Assembly (NCBI RefSeq): GCF_030719035.1
Contig: NZ_CP132203.1
Coordinates: 4,296,501-4,360,500, forward strand
DNA from: Hahella sp. HNIBRBA332
GTDB taxonomy: Bacteria > Pseudomonadota > Gammaproteobacteria > Pseudomonadales > Oleiphilaceae
Length of the DNA stretch: 64,000 bases
Reading direction: 5' to 3'
Within the stretch, counting starts at the first letter, position 1. Each line of letters begins with the position of its first letter. The position numbers were made by a program, and so were the translations under genes. The notes under the pieces are model-generated. The model did not search any database and had not been told where the DNA came from. It saw only the letters and a program-made list of their open reading frames with translations. This document shows positions 15,476-23,784 of this stretch, piece by piece.

Positions 15476-16779
15476 TGTTCAAGCATAAACAACAACGTCG
15501 ACACTCTCTGTCGGTCAGGCTGATTTTGATATTTCTGGCCGCCGCCTTTGCAGTTTTAGTGCTCATCGTGGCGGCCTTCCAGAATATTTCGCAGGAACGC
15601 GCCCATGTTTTCTGGAAAGATATTTTTTCCGATTACTTTTACTCCCTCAGCAAAGACATCCAACCGCCCTACGACTCGACGTTCATCGCATCTATAGAAA
15701 GCCGCACCCATACTCAAGTCAGCGTCCAGAAGACCGCTGGAGGCTGGGTATCCGAAACGCCCCCGTTCGCCAGCGCGACTCTTGAATTTCGCGACGCCGG
15801 CGATGGGCGTATCGAATTCACTCATTGGAGACGCTACTTTATCCTGCGCATTCCACGCCCGGACGCCACGATCTATTTCTACGCCAGGCCATTTGAAAGC
15901 GAGGACGGCCTGACTTTTACCGGCATCGCCCTGCTGTTGTCGATCTTACTGGTGATCTTTCTCTGCTTTCTGGGCATTAAGCGACTGCTTAAACCCATAG
16001 GCTGGCTGAACCAGGCCGCGCAAAAAGTCGCTGGCGGCGACTTCCAGCAACGCATTCCCACCTTGAGGCAGGATGAGCTGGGGCAGTTGAGCGACACCTT
16101 CAACACTATGTCCGCGCAGATTGAATCCATGCTTAACGCCAAGCGGCAGTTGCTGCTGGCCATCAGCCATGAGCTCAGATCGCCCCTCACCCGAATGCGC
16201 GTTGCTGGCGAAATGATTGATGACGAAGAGCAACGAAATGAATTGGTGCGTGAAATACAGCATATGGACAGACTGATCACTGAGCTACTGGAATGCGAAA
16301 GACTGGAAACCGGCCATCGCGCGCTCCAGTTGCACGACGTCGATACCGCCAAACTATTAACCGAGCTGATCGATGAGCGTTTCGCCAGACAGCGCTCCAT
16401 GATCAGACTGGATTGCTCCGCAAATAGTCAGGCGCACCTGGACCCAGTGCGCTTCAAGCTGCTGACGGCCAACTTGCTAGATAATGCGCTGAAACATGGA
16501 GAGGGCAAAGACGTTGTCGCCAGTTGGAGACAGCAGCCGGATTATGGCGAGCTGACGATTGAGGACAAAGGCCAAGGCGTCGAATCGGAGCATTTAGCTG
16601 CGCTGACGGACCCCTTCTATCGTGGAGACCGATCTCGCGCGCACACTGGTGGCCTTGGATTGGGGCTCTATCTATGTAAACAGATCGCCAAAGCCCATGG
16701 CGGCGAGTTGCGCATCGACAGTGAAAAGGGCAAGGGAACCCGCGTCACAGTGAGGTTCCCGTTGAATAGTACTAGTTAG
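15475..16779 (+). CDS. sensor histidine kinase, CpxA-like
   Basis: 434 residues. N-terminal transmembrane helix (SVRLILIFLAAAFAVLVLIVAAF), a periplasmic domain of about 110 residues, a second helix (GIALLLSILLVIFLCFLG), HAMP, then dimerisation domain with the phospho-acceptor His in AISHELRSPLTRMR. The ATPase domain shows LLDNALKHGEG, EDKGQGV and GGLGLGLYLCKQIAKAHGG. Partner of the regulator it overlaps. The periplasmic domain is shorter than in enterobacterial CpxA, so the stimulus may differ. Confidence 0.92.
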   Translation: MFKHKQQRRHSLSVRLILIFLAAAFAVLVLIVAAFQNISQERAHVFWKDIFSDYFYSLSKDIQPPYDSTFIASIESRTHTQVSVQKTAGGWVSETPPFASATLEFRDAGDGRIEFTHWRRYFILRIPRPDATIYFYARPFESEDGLTFTGIALLLSILLVIFLCFLGIKRLLKPIGWLNQAAQKVAGGDFQQRIPTLRQDELGQLSDTFNTMSAQIESMLNAKRQLLLAISHELRSPLTRMRVAGEMIDDEEQRNELVREIQHMDRLITELLECERLETGHRALQLHDVDTAKLLTELIDERFARQRSMIRLDCSANSQAHLDPVRFKLLTANLLDNALKHGEGKDVVASWRQQPDYGELTIEDKGQGVESEHLAALTDPFYRGDRSRAHTGGLGLGLYLCKQIAKAHGGELRIDSEKGKGTRVTVRFPLNSTS

Positions 16780-16780
16780 G

Positions 16781-17773
16781 TTACAGGCTGGGACACTTAG
16801 GAATCACGCAGGAGGCGGCAGGCTTGCGCGCCAGGATATCCGCCACGTCCTGCGACGTGGTGGCGATAGTAACATCGTCAGGGGCCAGCGCACTGGCGCA
16901 TTTCGCCGCTTCCGTCGCCACATGGCATCCTTGTTGGGCAAGTGCATAGGACAGATTATTCCAGCCTTCCGCCTTCTGCGGTTGCAGCGCCACCAGTTGT
17001 CGAAAGGCCGCTTCCGCAACAGCGTAATCTTTGGCGGCATAGGCGAGGTTCCCCAATCCCAGTTGCAAAATAGCGGAGTCCGGCCAACGCTTCACCGCCG
17101 CGGCATAGGTCGCACGGGCCTCCTGCGGATGGCCCGTGTTCGCTAGATCCTGCGCCGCCTTGGCGACAGGAAAAGGTTCTCCTGTGGCGGGCAACTCTCC
17201 GGGAGGCAAAATGACCCGAGCCCAATAGCCGCCATTTTTCCAGGTGCGCTCAAAGGTGCGCAGCAACAGTGTTTCACGCTCAGTGACGCCAGAACGTAAA
17301 ATGATTTCCGCGCCGGCGAAGTCATACCCTACCACCACAGCGAAATGCCAAACCGGACTCCAGCTCAACCCCAGATTCTGAAACACCAGGACAGGGTGTC
17401 CCGCAGCCACTTCGCGCAGGATGTCTTCTATCTCAGGCTGCAATGGATATGCGAGCCGCCCATAACTGCGGGCGGCGGCGACCATCTCCACCTGGAAACT
17501 CCCCTGCCGATCCGGCACATACACCAAACCAACCAGATCGTCGGGAAGAACCGGCCGCTCGGGCGTAGTCAGCACCGTCGCCAATGCCGCCGGGCCACAT
17601 TGGTATTCAGATTGGGGATAAAAAGGAGTTGCGGTGAGTTCCGCCTGAGGGGGGATATCGCTGGGCGGCTCCGTCATCAGCGCCGCTGACTGCGGCAGGG
17701 AACCGCAGCCAGAAAGCGCTGCGGCGATTACCAGCATAATCGCCGCTATATAAGCTTGAACCTGCTTAAACAA
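16781..17773 (-). CDS. lipoprotein with C39-like peptidase and TPR domains (PA2778 family)
   Basis: About 330 residues. The lipobox LSGC is near residue 20. A papain-like C39 fold follows, with catalytic Cys in SEYQCGPAALATVL and His in VWHFAVVVGY; then TPR repeats (about 215-290). This corresponds to the uncharacterised Pseudomonas PA2778 group, normally paired with a PA2779 protein, as here. C39-like domains cleave or bind peptides; the substrate is unknown. The only good start is TTG at 17773, since the next ATG would leave too short a signal peptide. It follows the PA2779-like gene by 23 bases and is convergent with the kinase gene. Confidence 0.85.
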   Translation of the reverse strand: MFKQVQAYIAAIMLVIAAALSGCGSLPQSAALMTEPPSDIPPQAELTATPFYPQSEYQCGPAALATVLTTPERPVLPDDLVGLVYVPDRQGSFQVEMVAAARSYGRLAYPLQPEIEDILREVAAGHPVLVFQNLGLSWSPVWHFAVVVGYDFAGAEIILRSGVTERETLLLRTFERTWKNGGYWARVILPPGELPATGEPFPVAKAAQDLANTGHPQEARATYAAAVKRWPDSAILQLGLGNLAYAAKDYAVAEAAFRQLVALQPQKAEGWNNLSYALAQQGCHVATEAAKCASALAPDDVTIATTSQDVADILARKPAASCVIPKCPSL

Positions 17774-17796
17774 AGCTTGGACGACGTTACGTCTGC

Positions 17797-18207
17797 TTAG
17801 CGCTTACCAATAGGTTTGATCACAGGGAAAATGTTGGTTGTACCCAACAGATCCAACACGATCAAAATAACGAAAATTACCAGAATTATGCCTACCGCAG
17901 AACTCGCGCCCGCAGGCATTTCATTGATTTGTTTGTTGAACTCCGCGATTTCATCCGCAGTCATGTTCGCCACGCGAGCTTCAACGTCTTCCTGGCTTAC
18001 GCCCAGGCTCAGCAACACTTCTTTCGCCTCGTCAGAGCCGGTAATACGCATAATCTGCTCGCGATCATAGTTTTGCTGCTCAACCTGAATCTGAGTATCA
18101 GTTGAGACCATCGCCGCACGCACCGCAGCACTTTGCAAGCTCAATACGAACATGCTCATGCTCAGCAATACAGCGGTAACTTGCTTAATCAGGCGTTTGG
18201 ATTTCAT
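17797..18207 (-). CDS. PA2779-family membrane protein
   Basis: 136 residues. N-terminal signal peptide (VLLSMSMFVLSLQSAAVRAAM), then an acidic helical stretch where DREQIMRITGSDEAKEVLLSLGVS matches the PA2779 family pattern. One C-terminal transmembrane helix (SAVGIILVIFVILIVLDLLG) and a short tail follow. The function is unknown; it is a partner of the C39-like lipoprotein downstream. GAGGA is seven bases before the ATG at 18207, whereas the ATG at 18213 abuts that site. Confidence 0.85.
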   Translation of the reverse strand: MKSKRLIKQVTAVLLSMSMFVLSLQSAAVRAAMVSTDTQIQVEQQNYDREQIMRITGSDEAKEVLLSLGVSQEDVEARVANMTADEIAEFNKQINEMPAGASSAVGIILVIFVILIVLDLLGTTNIFPVIKPIGKR

Positions 18208-18322
18208 AGTCATTCCTCATTTCTTAAGTAAGAGATTCGTTGGAGTTATTACAGCGACATCGCGTCGCGTCGACGAAAGAAACAGAATTCTAAGTGTCGC
18301 AACGGAATTGCGAAAGTGCAAA

Positions 18323-18357
18323 CGCCCTGCTGCAACAAATTTATTCACAACAGGGCG
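18323..18357 (-). terminator. hairpin downstream of OmpA-like gene
   Basis: Arms CGCCCTG and CAGGGCG enclose a 21-base spacer; read on the minus strand the stem extends by a few pairs and is followed by GTTTGC. It probably ends the transcript of the OmpA-like lipoprotein, although the T-run is poor. Confidence 0.35.
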
Positions 18358-18369
18358 CTTACATTGTTT

Positions 18370-18393
18370 CCGACGTCGGACCTGCGACGTCGG
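18370..18393. repeat. 9-bp perfect hairpin CCGACGTCG / CGACGTCGG
   Basis: Nine-base arms and a six-base loop, 40 bases beyond the stop of the OmpA-like gene. There is no T-tract on either strand. It could be a terminator stem or a protein-binding dyad, since each arm itself contains the palindrome GACGTC. Confidence 0.4.
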
Positions 18394-18432
18394 CAACTCA
18401 GGTTACGCAATCCATCGCGATCCCAGAGCTGA

Positions 18433-18942
18433 TTAGAGGCTCGCGCCTTGTGGAACGATTTCCACGCGACGATTCATCTGACGACCTTGCTCATCTGAGT
18501 TTTCGGCCAGAGGCTGCTCTTCGCCGTGAGGTACGACTACGAAATCAACCTGTCCTGAAACCAGATTGCGCAATGCCTGCACGGTGCTGTTGGCGCGATC
18601 GGCGGACAGCTTGCGGTTGTAGTCCGCGGAACCCGTGTCGTCTGCATGGCCGTGCACTTCAACGCGGTTGTAGGCGCCTTCCTGAATATAACTCGCCCAC
18701 TGTTGCAGATCGCTTTGCTCGCCAGGACCGATTTTGGCGGAGTCAAAAGCAAATTCAATATTGGCGCTTGGCATTGGCGCAGCTTCCACTACAGGCTCAG
18801 GAGCCGGTTCAACCACAGGCTCTGGCTGGGCGGGTTCGATAACAACCGGCTCTTCAACCACAGGCTCCGGCTGGCTGGACGCACACGCGGACAGGCCAAT
18901 CACAGCAGCCGCCAACAAACTGAATTTAGACAGGTTTTTCAT
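18433..18942 (-). CDS. OmpA-family lipoprotein
   Basis: 169 residues. The lipobox LSAC follows a signal peptide. A Pro/Glu/Val-rich linker (repeated EPVVE) of about 35 residues precedes an OmpA/Pal C-terminal domain with EFAFDSAKIGPGEQ, VHGHADDTGSADYNRKLSADRA and QMNRRVEIV. The domain binds peptidoglycan through the diaminopimelate-contacting Asp and Arg. It should tether the outer membrane to the wall. GAGGA lies upstream of the ATG. It is not the canonical pal, because no tol genes are near. Confidence 0.93.
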   Translation of the reverse strand: MKNLSKFSLLAAAVIGLSACASSQPEPVVEEPVVIEPAQPEPVVEPAPEPVVEAAPMPSANIEFAFDSAKIGPGEQSDLQQWASYIQEGAYNRVEVHGHADDTGSADYNRKLSADRANSTVQALRNLVSGQVDFVVVPHGEEQPLAENSDEQGRQMNRRVEIVPQGASL

Positions 18943-18960
18943 GTTTTTTCCTCATTTCTA

Positions 18961-19452
18961 CTATCTAATTGTGGGGCAACCATTCCTTAGGCGGCTCCCT
19001 ATCTTTGGGCGCCCGGTTAACTTACCAAGCGGTTTCTGTAATTCTCTTTCACTGGTCCCTCTCCTCATCCCGAACTCAGTACGGGACGGCGCCTCCTCAT
19101 TCCGGCCAGGCTCAAAAGAGGGATCGGCTTCCTGGCGCTCCTCACACGTCAGCAGTTGGTTATCCACGCGGGACACGCCATCAACTGAGAGCGCCACTTG
19201 CTCCGCCAATACTTTTTCAATCTCGGTGTCGACATCGCCTTCCAATACAGCTCTGTCGCGAATCACCGTCACCTGGATTGCGAATGAGCGCAATGCCGGG
19301 TTCAATAAATAACGGGTTTGAATCACCCCTTCCTTCCACCCTTCCGCGAAGGGGCTGCGTCCGCTGTCATTGGCTCTGGCCGCCATCGCCGAGACGGTCA
19401 ACACCGCCAAGACGAAGATATGCACCCATTGCGTAACTAATCTCGAACACAT
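18961..19452 (-). CDS. BON-domain periplasmic protein
   Basis: 163 residues with a signal peptide (VHIFVLAVLTVSAMAARA). A single BON domain spans about residues 48-103 (LRSFAIQVTVIRDRAVLEGDV...VDGVSRVDNQLL), the fold found in OsmY and thought to bind phospholipid or ligands. A basic, low-complexity C-terminal tail follows. GGGAG precedes the ATG. It is likely an envelope stress protein, in line with its neighbours. The tail has no match I recognise. Confidence 0.8.
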   Translation of the reverse strand: MCSRLVTQWVHIFVLAVLTVSAMAARANDSGRSPFAEGWKEGVIQTRYLLNPALRSFAIQVTVIRDRAVLEGDVDTEIEKVLAEQVALSVDGVSRVDNQLLTCEERQEADPSFEPGRNEEAPSRTEFGMRRGTSERELQKPLGKLTGRPKIGSRLRNGCPTIR

Positions 19453-19529
19453 ATTGCTTCTCCCTTACAGCCAACCCGACGGCCCCTCCCGGACTCGTTA
19501 GCGTCTTCAGCTCTTTGGCGTTACTAATG

Positions 19530-19832
19530 CTATGAACTGATCTCCGGCGTTGCATTACGCTTTACGAACGCCGACTTGTTGTGCGCCGAAGACATAAAGT
19601 CCGCATATTCAACTAGGGAGATATCTCCGCTCCGATCCATATCAAACATCTCAAAAGCTTCAATCAGGTCCTGTCGATTCCGCGCCTCAAATCGAGTGAT
19701 CAAGGCGTCTGCGTCCTTGTCCATCTCCACGAACCCTGGGATGGTGATGTCAAACTGGTTGTCGACCGTCGCCGCCTGCGCTCCGCTAACTACAGCGCAC
19801 AGCGCCAGAATTAAGGTCAGCAGAGATTTCAT
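19530..19832 (-). CDS. exported EF-hand protein
   Basis: 100 residues, with a signal peptide (KSLLTLILALCAVVSGAQA). Two EF-hand loops are seen: DKDADALITRFE (about 38-49) and DMDRSGDISLVE (about 64-75), with Asp/Asn at positions 1, 3, 5 and Glu at 12. It should bind calcium in the periplasm. AGGAG lies nine bases before the ATG at 19832; the longer upstream frame crosses an AT-rich promoter. The role is unknown. The first loop position 9 is Thr and the spacing is slightly unusual, so affinity may differ between loops. Confidence 0.85.
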   Translation of the reverse strand: MKSLLTLILALCAVVSGAQAATVDNQFDITIPGFVEMDKDADALITRFEARNRQDLIEAFEMFDMDRSGDISLVEYADFMSSAHNKSAFVKRNATPEISS

Positions 19833-20162
19833 GTTGCGGCTCCTCTTAAGGTCATGGGCAAATATCAGCAAAGGATGACTAGCTTGGTTATCGCCAATCC
19901 GATTAACAATACAAGAACACTCACAATTTTCGCTCCACAAAAAGATTAAACATTATAAATCAATAGGTTAAAAACATTTTCATTTATTAACGCTTTTTTC
20001 TCAGCCCTGTAAACTGTTGCCTAACGGACACAGCCCGGTTTAGGAGAAACCCTATAACACCATATATTTCAATAAGTTAATGCGTTGCATTTTTGCAACT
20101 ATAGGAATAAAGAAGAAAACTCGGTATGGTTGCGAAAACTTTCCGGATTGCAAAAACGACCA

Positions 20163-21692
20163 ATGGGTTTTCCTTTTTACTCTATCTCTCTTACCCGGCA
20201 GTGGGCCCTGGGCATGCTGCTGGCGGTGGCTCCGCTGATCGTGGCGGTTGGCTACGCGATCTGGTCGATGGATAAGCACAACCGTCGCCAGAATGAATTG
20301 GTGGAATCCACCGCTGCGATTAACCGGCAAATGTCAGCGTTGCAAGAACTGGTGAAAGAACTGGAGCGCTCTGCGCGCCAGTTTGTTGTCTTGCAGGACG
20401 CGCGTTTCGAGAAGATCTACGGAGAGAAGTACGCCAAGCTGCAAGAACAGGCGAGCGCTTTGGAGCGCAACATCGGCTCAGCCAAGATGAGCGACATGGT
20501 CAGTCAGTTGCTGCGGGTTACCCACCGGAGCGCGCTGTCCATCACCTCACCGGCTAAACGCGATGCGGCGCCAGAACAATTGACGACGCCCAAAGGGGGT
20601 GAAGCGGAAGAAACCCTCAATGAGGTAGTAGGCCCCGAATTTGAAGCCAATAGTCTGGGACGCCTGACGGCTATCTTCAACAGCGCGGCGGAGATTACCT
20701 CCAATATCACTGTCCTGGCCAATGACGCCTTGAACGCCTCCCTGGCGGAGCAAAAAGAAGGCTTTCGCACCACCCAGTGGCGGCTGGCGATTCTCGGCTT
20801 GCTCGCCCTGCCGGCCTCCTTTGTGATCATGGTGATCTGGTCCTATGTCATTACGCGCCCGCTGAATAATCTCTCACAGACAATACGTCGCATCGGAGAG
20901 GGCGAACTGGAGGCCAGCGCCAAAATAGAAGGACCGGAAGAGTTTCAGGTATTGGGCAAGCGACTGGAGTGGCTACGTGAAAACCTGGAGTTGATTGAGC
21001 AACAGAAAAGCGCCTTTTTACGCCATGTCACGCACGAACTGAAAACCCCGTTGGCGGCGATTTTCGAAGCCAGCGCACTGTTGACGGAAGAGATTCCCGG
21101 GCCTCTGACCGGCGAACAAAGAAAAGTGGTGGAAATCCTGTTCGACAACGCCACCCGCTTGCAGGAAATGATCCAACAGCTGCTGAATTTCAACAGCGTT
21201 CGTCTGGCCGCCGGCGGCCCGCGCCAAACGCTGGAACTGCCTGAATTCCTGCATAAGCCGATTGAGCGCTACCGTTCGCTGGCTAACACCAATCAGGTCT
21301 ACATAGAAATACCCAAAACTTCGATCAAAGTGGAGAGCGACCCGGTTCTATTGGAGATGATCTTTAATAATCTGCTCAGCAACGCCATTCATTTTTCTCC
21401 TCCCGGCAGTCGCATCGCCCTGGGATGGGGGAAAGAAGACGCCAATGGCGAACAGCCGGGATGGTGGCTGGAAGTTCGCGATCAGGGACCGGGGATTTCC
21501 AAACATGACAAAGAAAAAATATTCACGCCGTTCTTCCAGGGCGACAATAAGCGCCAGGGAGCGACGAAAGGAAGCGGACTCGGGCTGGCGATCGTCGCCG
21601 AGTGCCTGCGCCATCTTGGCGGCGACATACAGGTCATGGATGAAGAGCCCAATGGGACCCGCTTTTATATCAGTTTCACGGATTACACATGA
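20163..21692 (+). CDS. glrK: sensor histidine kinase GlrK (QseE)
   Basis: About 509 residues. An N-terminal transmembrane helix (QWALGMLLAVAPLIVAVGYAI) is followed by a periplasmic helical domain with the typical ELERSARQFVVLQD. A second membrane helix (LAILGLLALPASFVIMVIW), HAMP, the His box FLRHVTHELKTPLAAI and an ATPase domain (NNLLSNAIHFSP, DQGPGI, GSGLGLAIVAECLRHLGG) complete it. In enterics GlrK/GlrR controls the sRNA glmY through sigma-54. The ATG at 20163 lacks a clear ribosome site; in-frame TTG codons upstream are alternatives. Its stop overlaps the next start (ATGA). Confidence 0.92.
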   Translation: MGFPFYSISLTRQWALGMLLAVAPLIVAVGYAIWSMDKHNRRQNELVESTAAINRQMSALQELVKELERSARQFVVLQDARFEKIYGEKYAKLQEQASALERNIGSAKMSDMVSQLLRVTHRSALSITSPAKRDAAPEQLTTPKGGEAEETLNEVVGPEFEANSLGRLTAIFNSAAEITSNITVLANDALNASLAEQKEGFRTTQWRLAILGLLALPASFVIMVIWSYVITRPLNNLSQTIRRIGEGELEASAKIEGPEEFQVLGKRLEWLRENLELIEQQKSAFLRHVTHELKTPLAAIFEASALLTEEIPGPLTGEQRKVVEILFDNATRLQEMIQQLLNFNSVRLAAGGPRQTLELPEFLHKPIERYRSLANTNQVYIEIPKTSIKVESDPVLLEMIFNNLLSNAIHFSPPGSRIALGWGKEDANGEQPGWWLEVRDQGPGISKHDKEKIFTPFFQGDNKRQGATKGSGLGLAIVAECLRHLGGDIQVMDEEPNGTRFYISFTDYT

Positions 21693-22207
21693 CAGCATTG
21701 AACTCAAGAAAAGTGATTTTTTCCCTTGGCGTCGCCCTGGGCCTGCTGGTCCAGTCAGGGTGTAAAAACCTGGCATTGGTGACGAACGCGGTGGGAGGCG
21801 ATCCCAACTCGCCGCTGCTGCTTGAGCGGGTTCCCAGCCCTGACCTCGCCGATATCCTTGAGCAACGCGACAAACATTGCCAAAGAAGCAAAGAAGCCCG
21901 TTCCCGGCGCTTGGAGCACATGTCGTCAAAACAAAGGGCGGAAGCGTTCGAGACCATTATGATCGCCAGTTGCGAGCCGGATTATTATCCCGGCGTCATG
22001 CAAACCGCATTGCAGTCACTACGTAAATATCAGGACTGGAGCTGGGGCGCGCAGAGCTTCATAACGCTCATGCAGGACGTTTCCGACTCTCAGCAACGCA
22101 TGCTGGCTTACAACCAGAAGCTGAAACTGAAGCTCGAACAAACCATCGAAGCCATAGGCGCCATAGAAGAAGGCATTAACCAACGTACGGAAGAGTCTCC
22201 CAAATGA
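21689..22207 (+). CDS. qseG: QseG-like lipoprotein
   Basis: 172 residues. A short hydrophobic leader ends before Cys25 (LLVQSGC), consistent with a lipoprotein though the box is imperfect. The remaining helical protein has Cys residues (HCQRSK, ASCEPDY) and no known catalytic motif. Its place between glrK and glrR with ATGA overlaps on both sides is the enterobacterial qseE-qseG-qseF order. In enterics QseG sits in the outer membrane and stimulates the kinase. Assignment rests mainly on synteny. Confidence 0.8.
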   Translation: MTALNSRKVIFSLGVALGLLVQSGCKNLALVTNAVGGDPNSPLLLERVPSPDLADILEQRDKHCQRSKEARSRRLEHMSSKQRAEAFETIMIASCEPDYYPGVMQTALQSLRKYQDWSWGAQSFITLMQDVSDSQQRMLAYNQKLKLKLEQTIEAIGAIEEGINQRTEESPK

Positions 22208-23565
22208 ACGATCCTATCGCCAGCAACAACGATATTCTCGTCGTCGATGACGACTCCGGGTTATTGCAACTGATGTCCATGCGTCTGAAAGCGCTGGGAT
22301 ACGCTTCCCGATTAGTGGAAAGCGGCGAGGAAGCATTGCGGGAAATTCGCCGCAAGCAGCCGATTTTGGTGATCTCCGATCTGAAAATGGACGGCATGGA
22401 CGGCATTCAGCTGCTGGAGCATATTCAACGGGACTGGCCCGGCACCCCTGTAATCATGCTGACCGCCCACGGCTCAATTTCGGAGGCGGTGGTGGCCACC
22501 CAAAAAGGCGCCTTCGCTTTTCTCACCAAACCGGTAGACCGGGAAGAGCTGCGCACCACCATTGAAAAAGCCCTGGTTGGCCACTCCGCCAACGAAAGCG
22601 CCGCCAATGTATTTCAATCCATCGTCACCCGCAGCGCCAAGCTCTATCAGCTACTGGAGCAAGCGAAAATGGTGGCGCAAAGCGTCGTCAACGTATTGAT
22701 TCAAGGCGAAAGCGGCACCGGTAAAGAAGTACTGGCGCAAGCGATTCATGACGCCAGCCCGCGCCGGGACAAGCCATTCATACCGATCAACTGTGGCGCC
22801 ATTCCGGATGAGTTGATGGAATCTGAACTGTTCGGCCATAAAAAAGGTTCTTTCACCGGGGCCGTTCGCGATCATGTGGGACTGTTTGAAACAGCCGACG
22901 GCGGCACCGTATTCCTTGATGAGATTGGCGACATGCCCATGCATCTGCAGGTCAAACTGCTGCGGGTGCTGCAGGAGCGCAAAATCAAGCCCATCGGCTC
23001 CACGACCTATATCGACGTGGACATTCGCATCGTTTCCGCCACCCACAAAGACCTGCTAAACATGATCGAGGAGCAGACATTCCGCGAGGATCTGTACTAC
23101 CGGCTTAACGTGGTCAATCTGGTGCTGCCGCCTTTGCGCGAACGCCGTGAGGACATCCCTCTACTGCTGAGCCATTTTCTGGAGCGCGTGGCCCAACGCT
23201 ACGGTCAAAGCTGCAAGCGCATTGCGCCGGACGCAATGGACGCCCTGATTTCCTATTCCTGGCCAGGCAACATCCGCGAATTGATTAATCTGAGCGAAAA
23301 GTGCCATGCCCTCAATGCCGGCGCCGTCATTTCCCGCCAATTGATTGAACAGGCGCTGCCCCGGTTCCAGCGCGAACAAAACCAGGAGGTGACGCTGTCC
23401 GAGGCCAAGCGAATCTTTGAGAAAGAGTACGTGGAAAAGCTACTAAGCATGACCAACGGCAACATCCCGGAAGCCGCACGCATGGCGGATCGTAATCGCT
23501 CAGACTTCTACAAAATCGTGAAAAAGCACGGTATTGATCCCGAATTGTACAAAGTTGGTCAATAA
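22204..23565 (+). CDS. glrR: sigma-54-dependent response regulator GlrR (QseF)
   Basis: 453 residues. The receiver domain has VVDDD (13-17) and Asp59 (ISDLKMDG). The AAA+ domain has Walker A GESGTGKE (169-176), the sigma-54 contact loop GSFTGA (216-221), and TVFLDEIGDMP as Walker B. A C-terminal Fis-type helix-turn-helix contains EAARMADRNRSDFYKIVKKHG. It activates sigma-54 RNA polymerase after phosphorylation by GlrK. Targets are not in sight; no convincing -24/-12 promoter was found in the adjacent gaps. Confidence 0.94.
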   Translation: MNDPIASNNDILVVDDDSGLLQLMSMRLKALGYASRLVESGEEALREIRRKQPILVISDLKMDGMDGIQLLEHIQRDWPGTPVIMLTAHGSISEAVVATQKGAFAFLTKPVDREELRTTIEKALVGHSANESAANVFQSIVTRSAKLYQLLEQAKMVAQSVVNVLIQGESGTGKEVLAQAIHDASPRRDKPFIPINCGAIPDELMESELFGHKKGSFTGAVRDHVGLFETADGGTVFLDEIGDMPMHLQVKLLRVLQERKIKPIGSTTYIDVDIRIVSATHKDLLNMIEEQTFREDLYYRLNVVNLVLPPLRERREDIPLLLSHFLERVAQRYGQSCKRIAPDAMDALISYSWPGNIRELINLSEKCHALNAGAVISRQLIEQALPRFQREQNQEVTLSEAKRIFEKEYVEKLLSMTNGNIPEAARMADRNRSDFYKIVKKHGIDPELYKVGQ

Positions 23566-23606
23566 ACCCCGCCGCCAGGAACAGCCGTCCTCTCTTCCGG
23601 CGCCAA

Positions 23607-23626
23607 GGGACGTCCATTGACGTCCC
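23607..23626 (+). terminator. hairpin after glrR
   Basis: GGGACGTC and GACGTCCC form a perfect eight-pair stem with a four-base loop, about 40 bases after the glrR stop. The following bases are only mildly T-rich. It likely ends the glrK-qseG-glrR transcript. Confidence 0.5.
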
Positions 23627-23686
23627 GTCATTCGTAAAACATTGAAACAGTTCGTACCTGCGGACTTCGTCGCCAAAACCCTTTGC

Positions 23687-23692
23687 TATACT
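23687..23692 (+). promoter_or_regulatory. -10-like TATACT upstream of the cupredoxin cluster
   Basis: A good extended -10 (TTTGCTATACT) lies about 95 bases before the likely start of the cupredoxin gene. No strong -35 is seen at the right distance. The leader after it contains a TTTGG-TAATT-CCAAA dyad (23784-23798) that overlaps the likely TTG start. Confidence 0.35.
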
Positions 23693-23784
23693 GAAATTCA
23701 TTAAGAGATTTAGGGTCTGTTGACGTTTCGGCGTCGTCACTGCTGCGCTTGGGAAACCGTCAATCAAGGCGTGAGGAACGAAGT

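Noticed and set aside
23566..23700. Sigma-54 promoter for GlrR before the cupredoxin unit
   Set aside because: I looked for TGGCAC-N5-TTGC and saw no acceptable match; the visible -10 is sigma-70-like.
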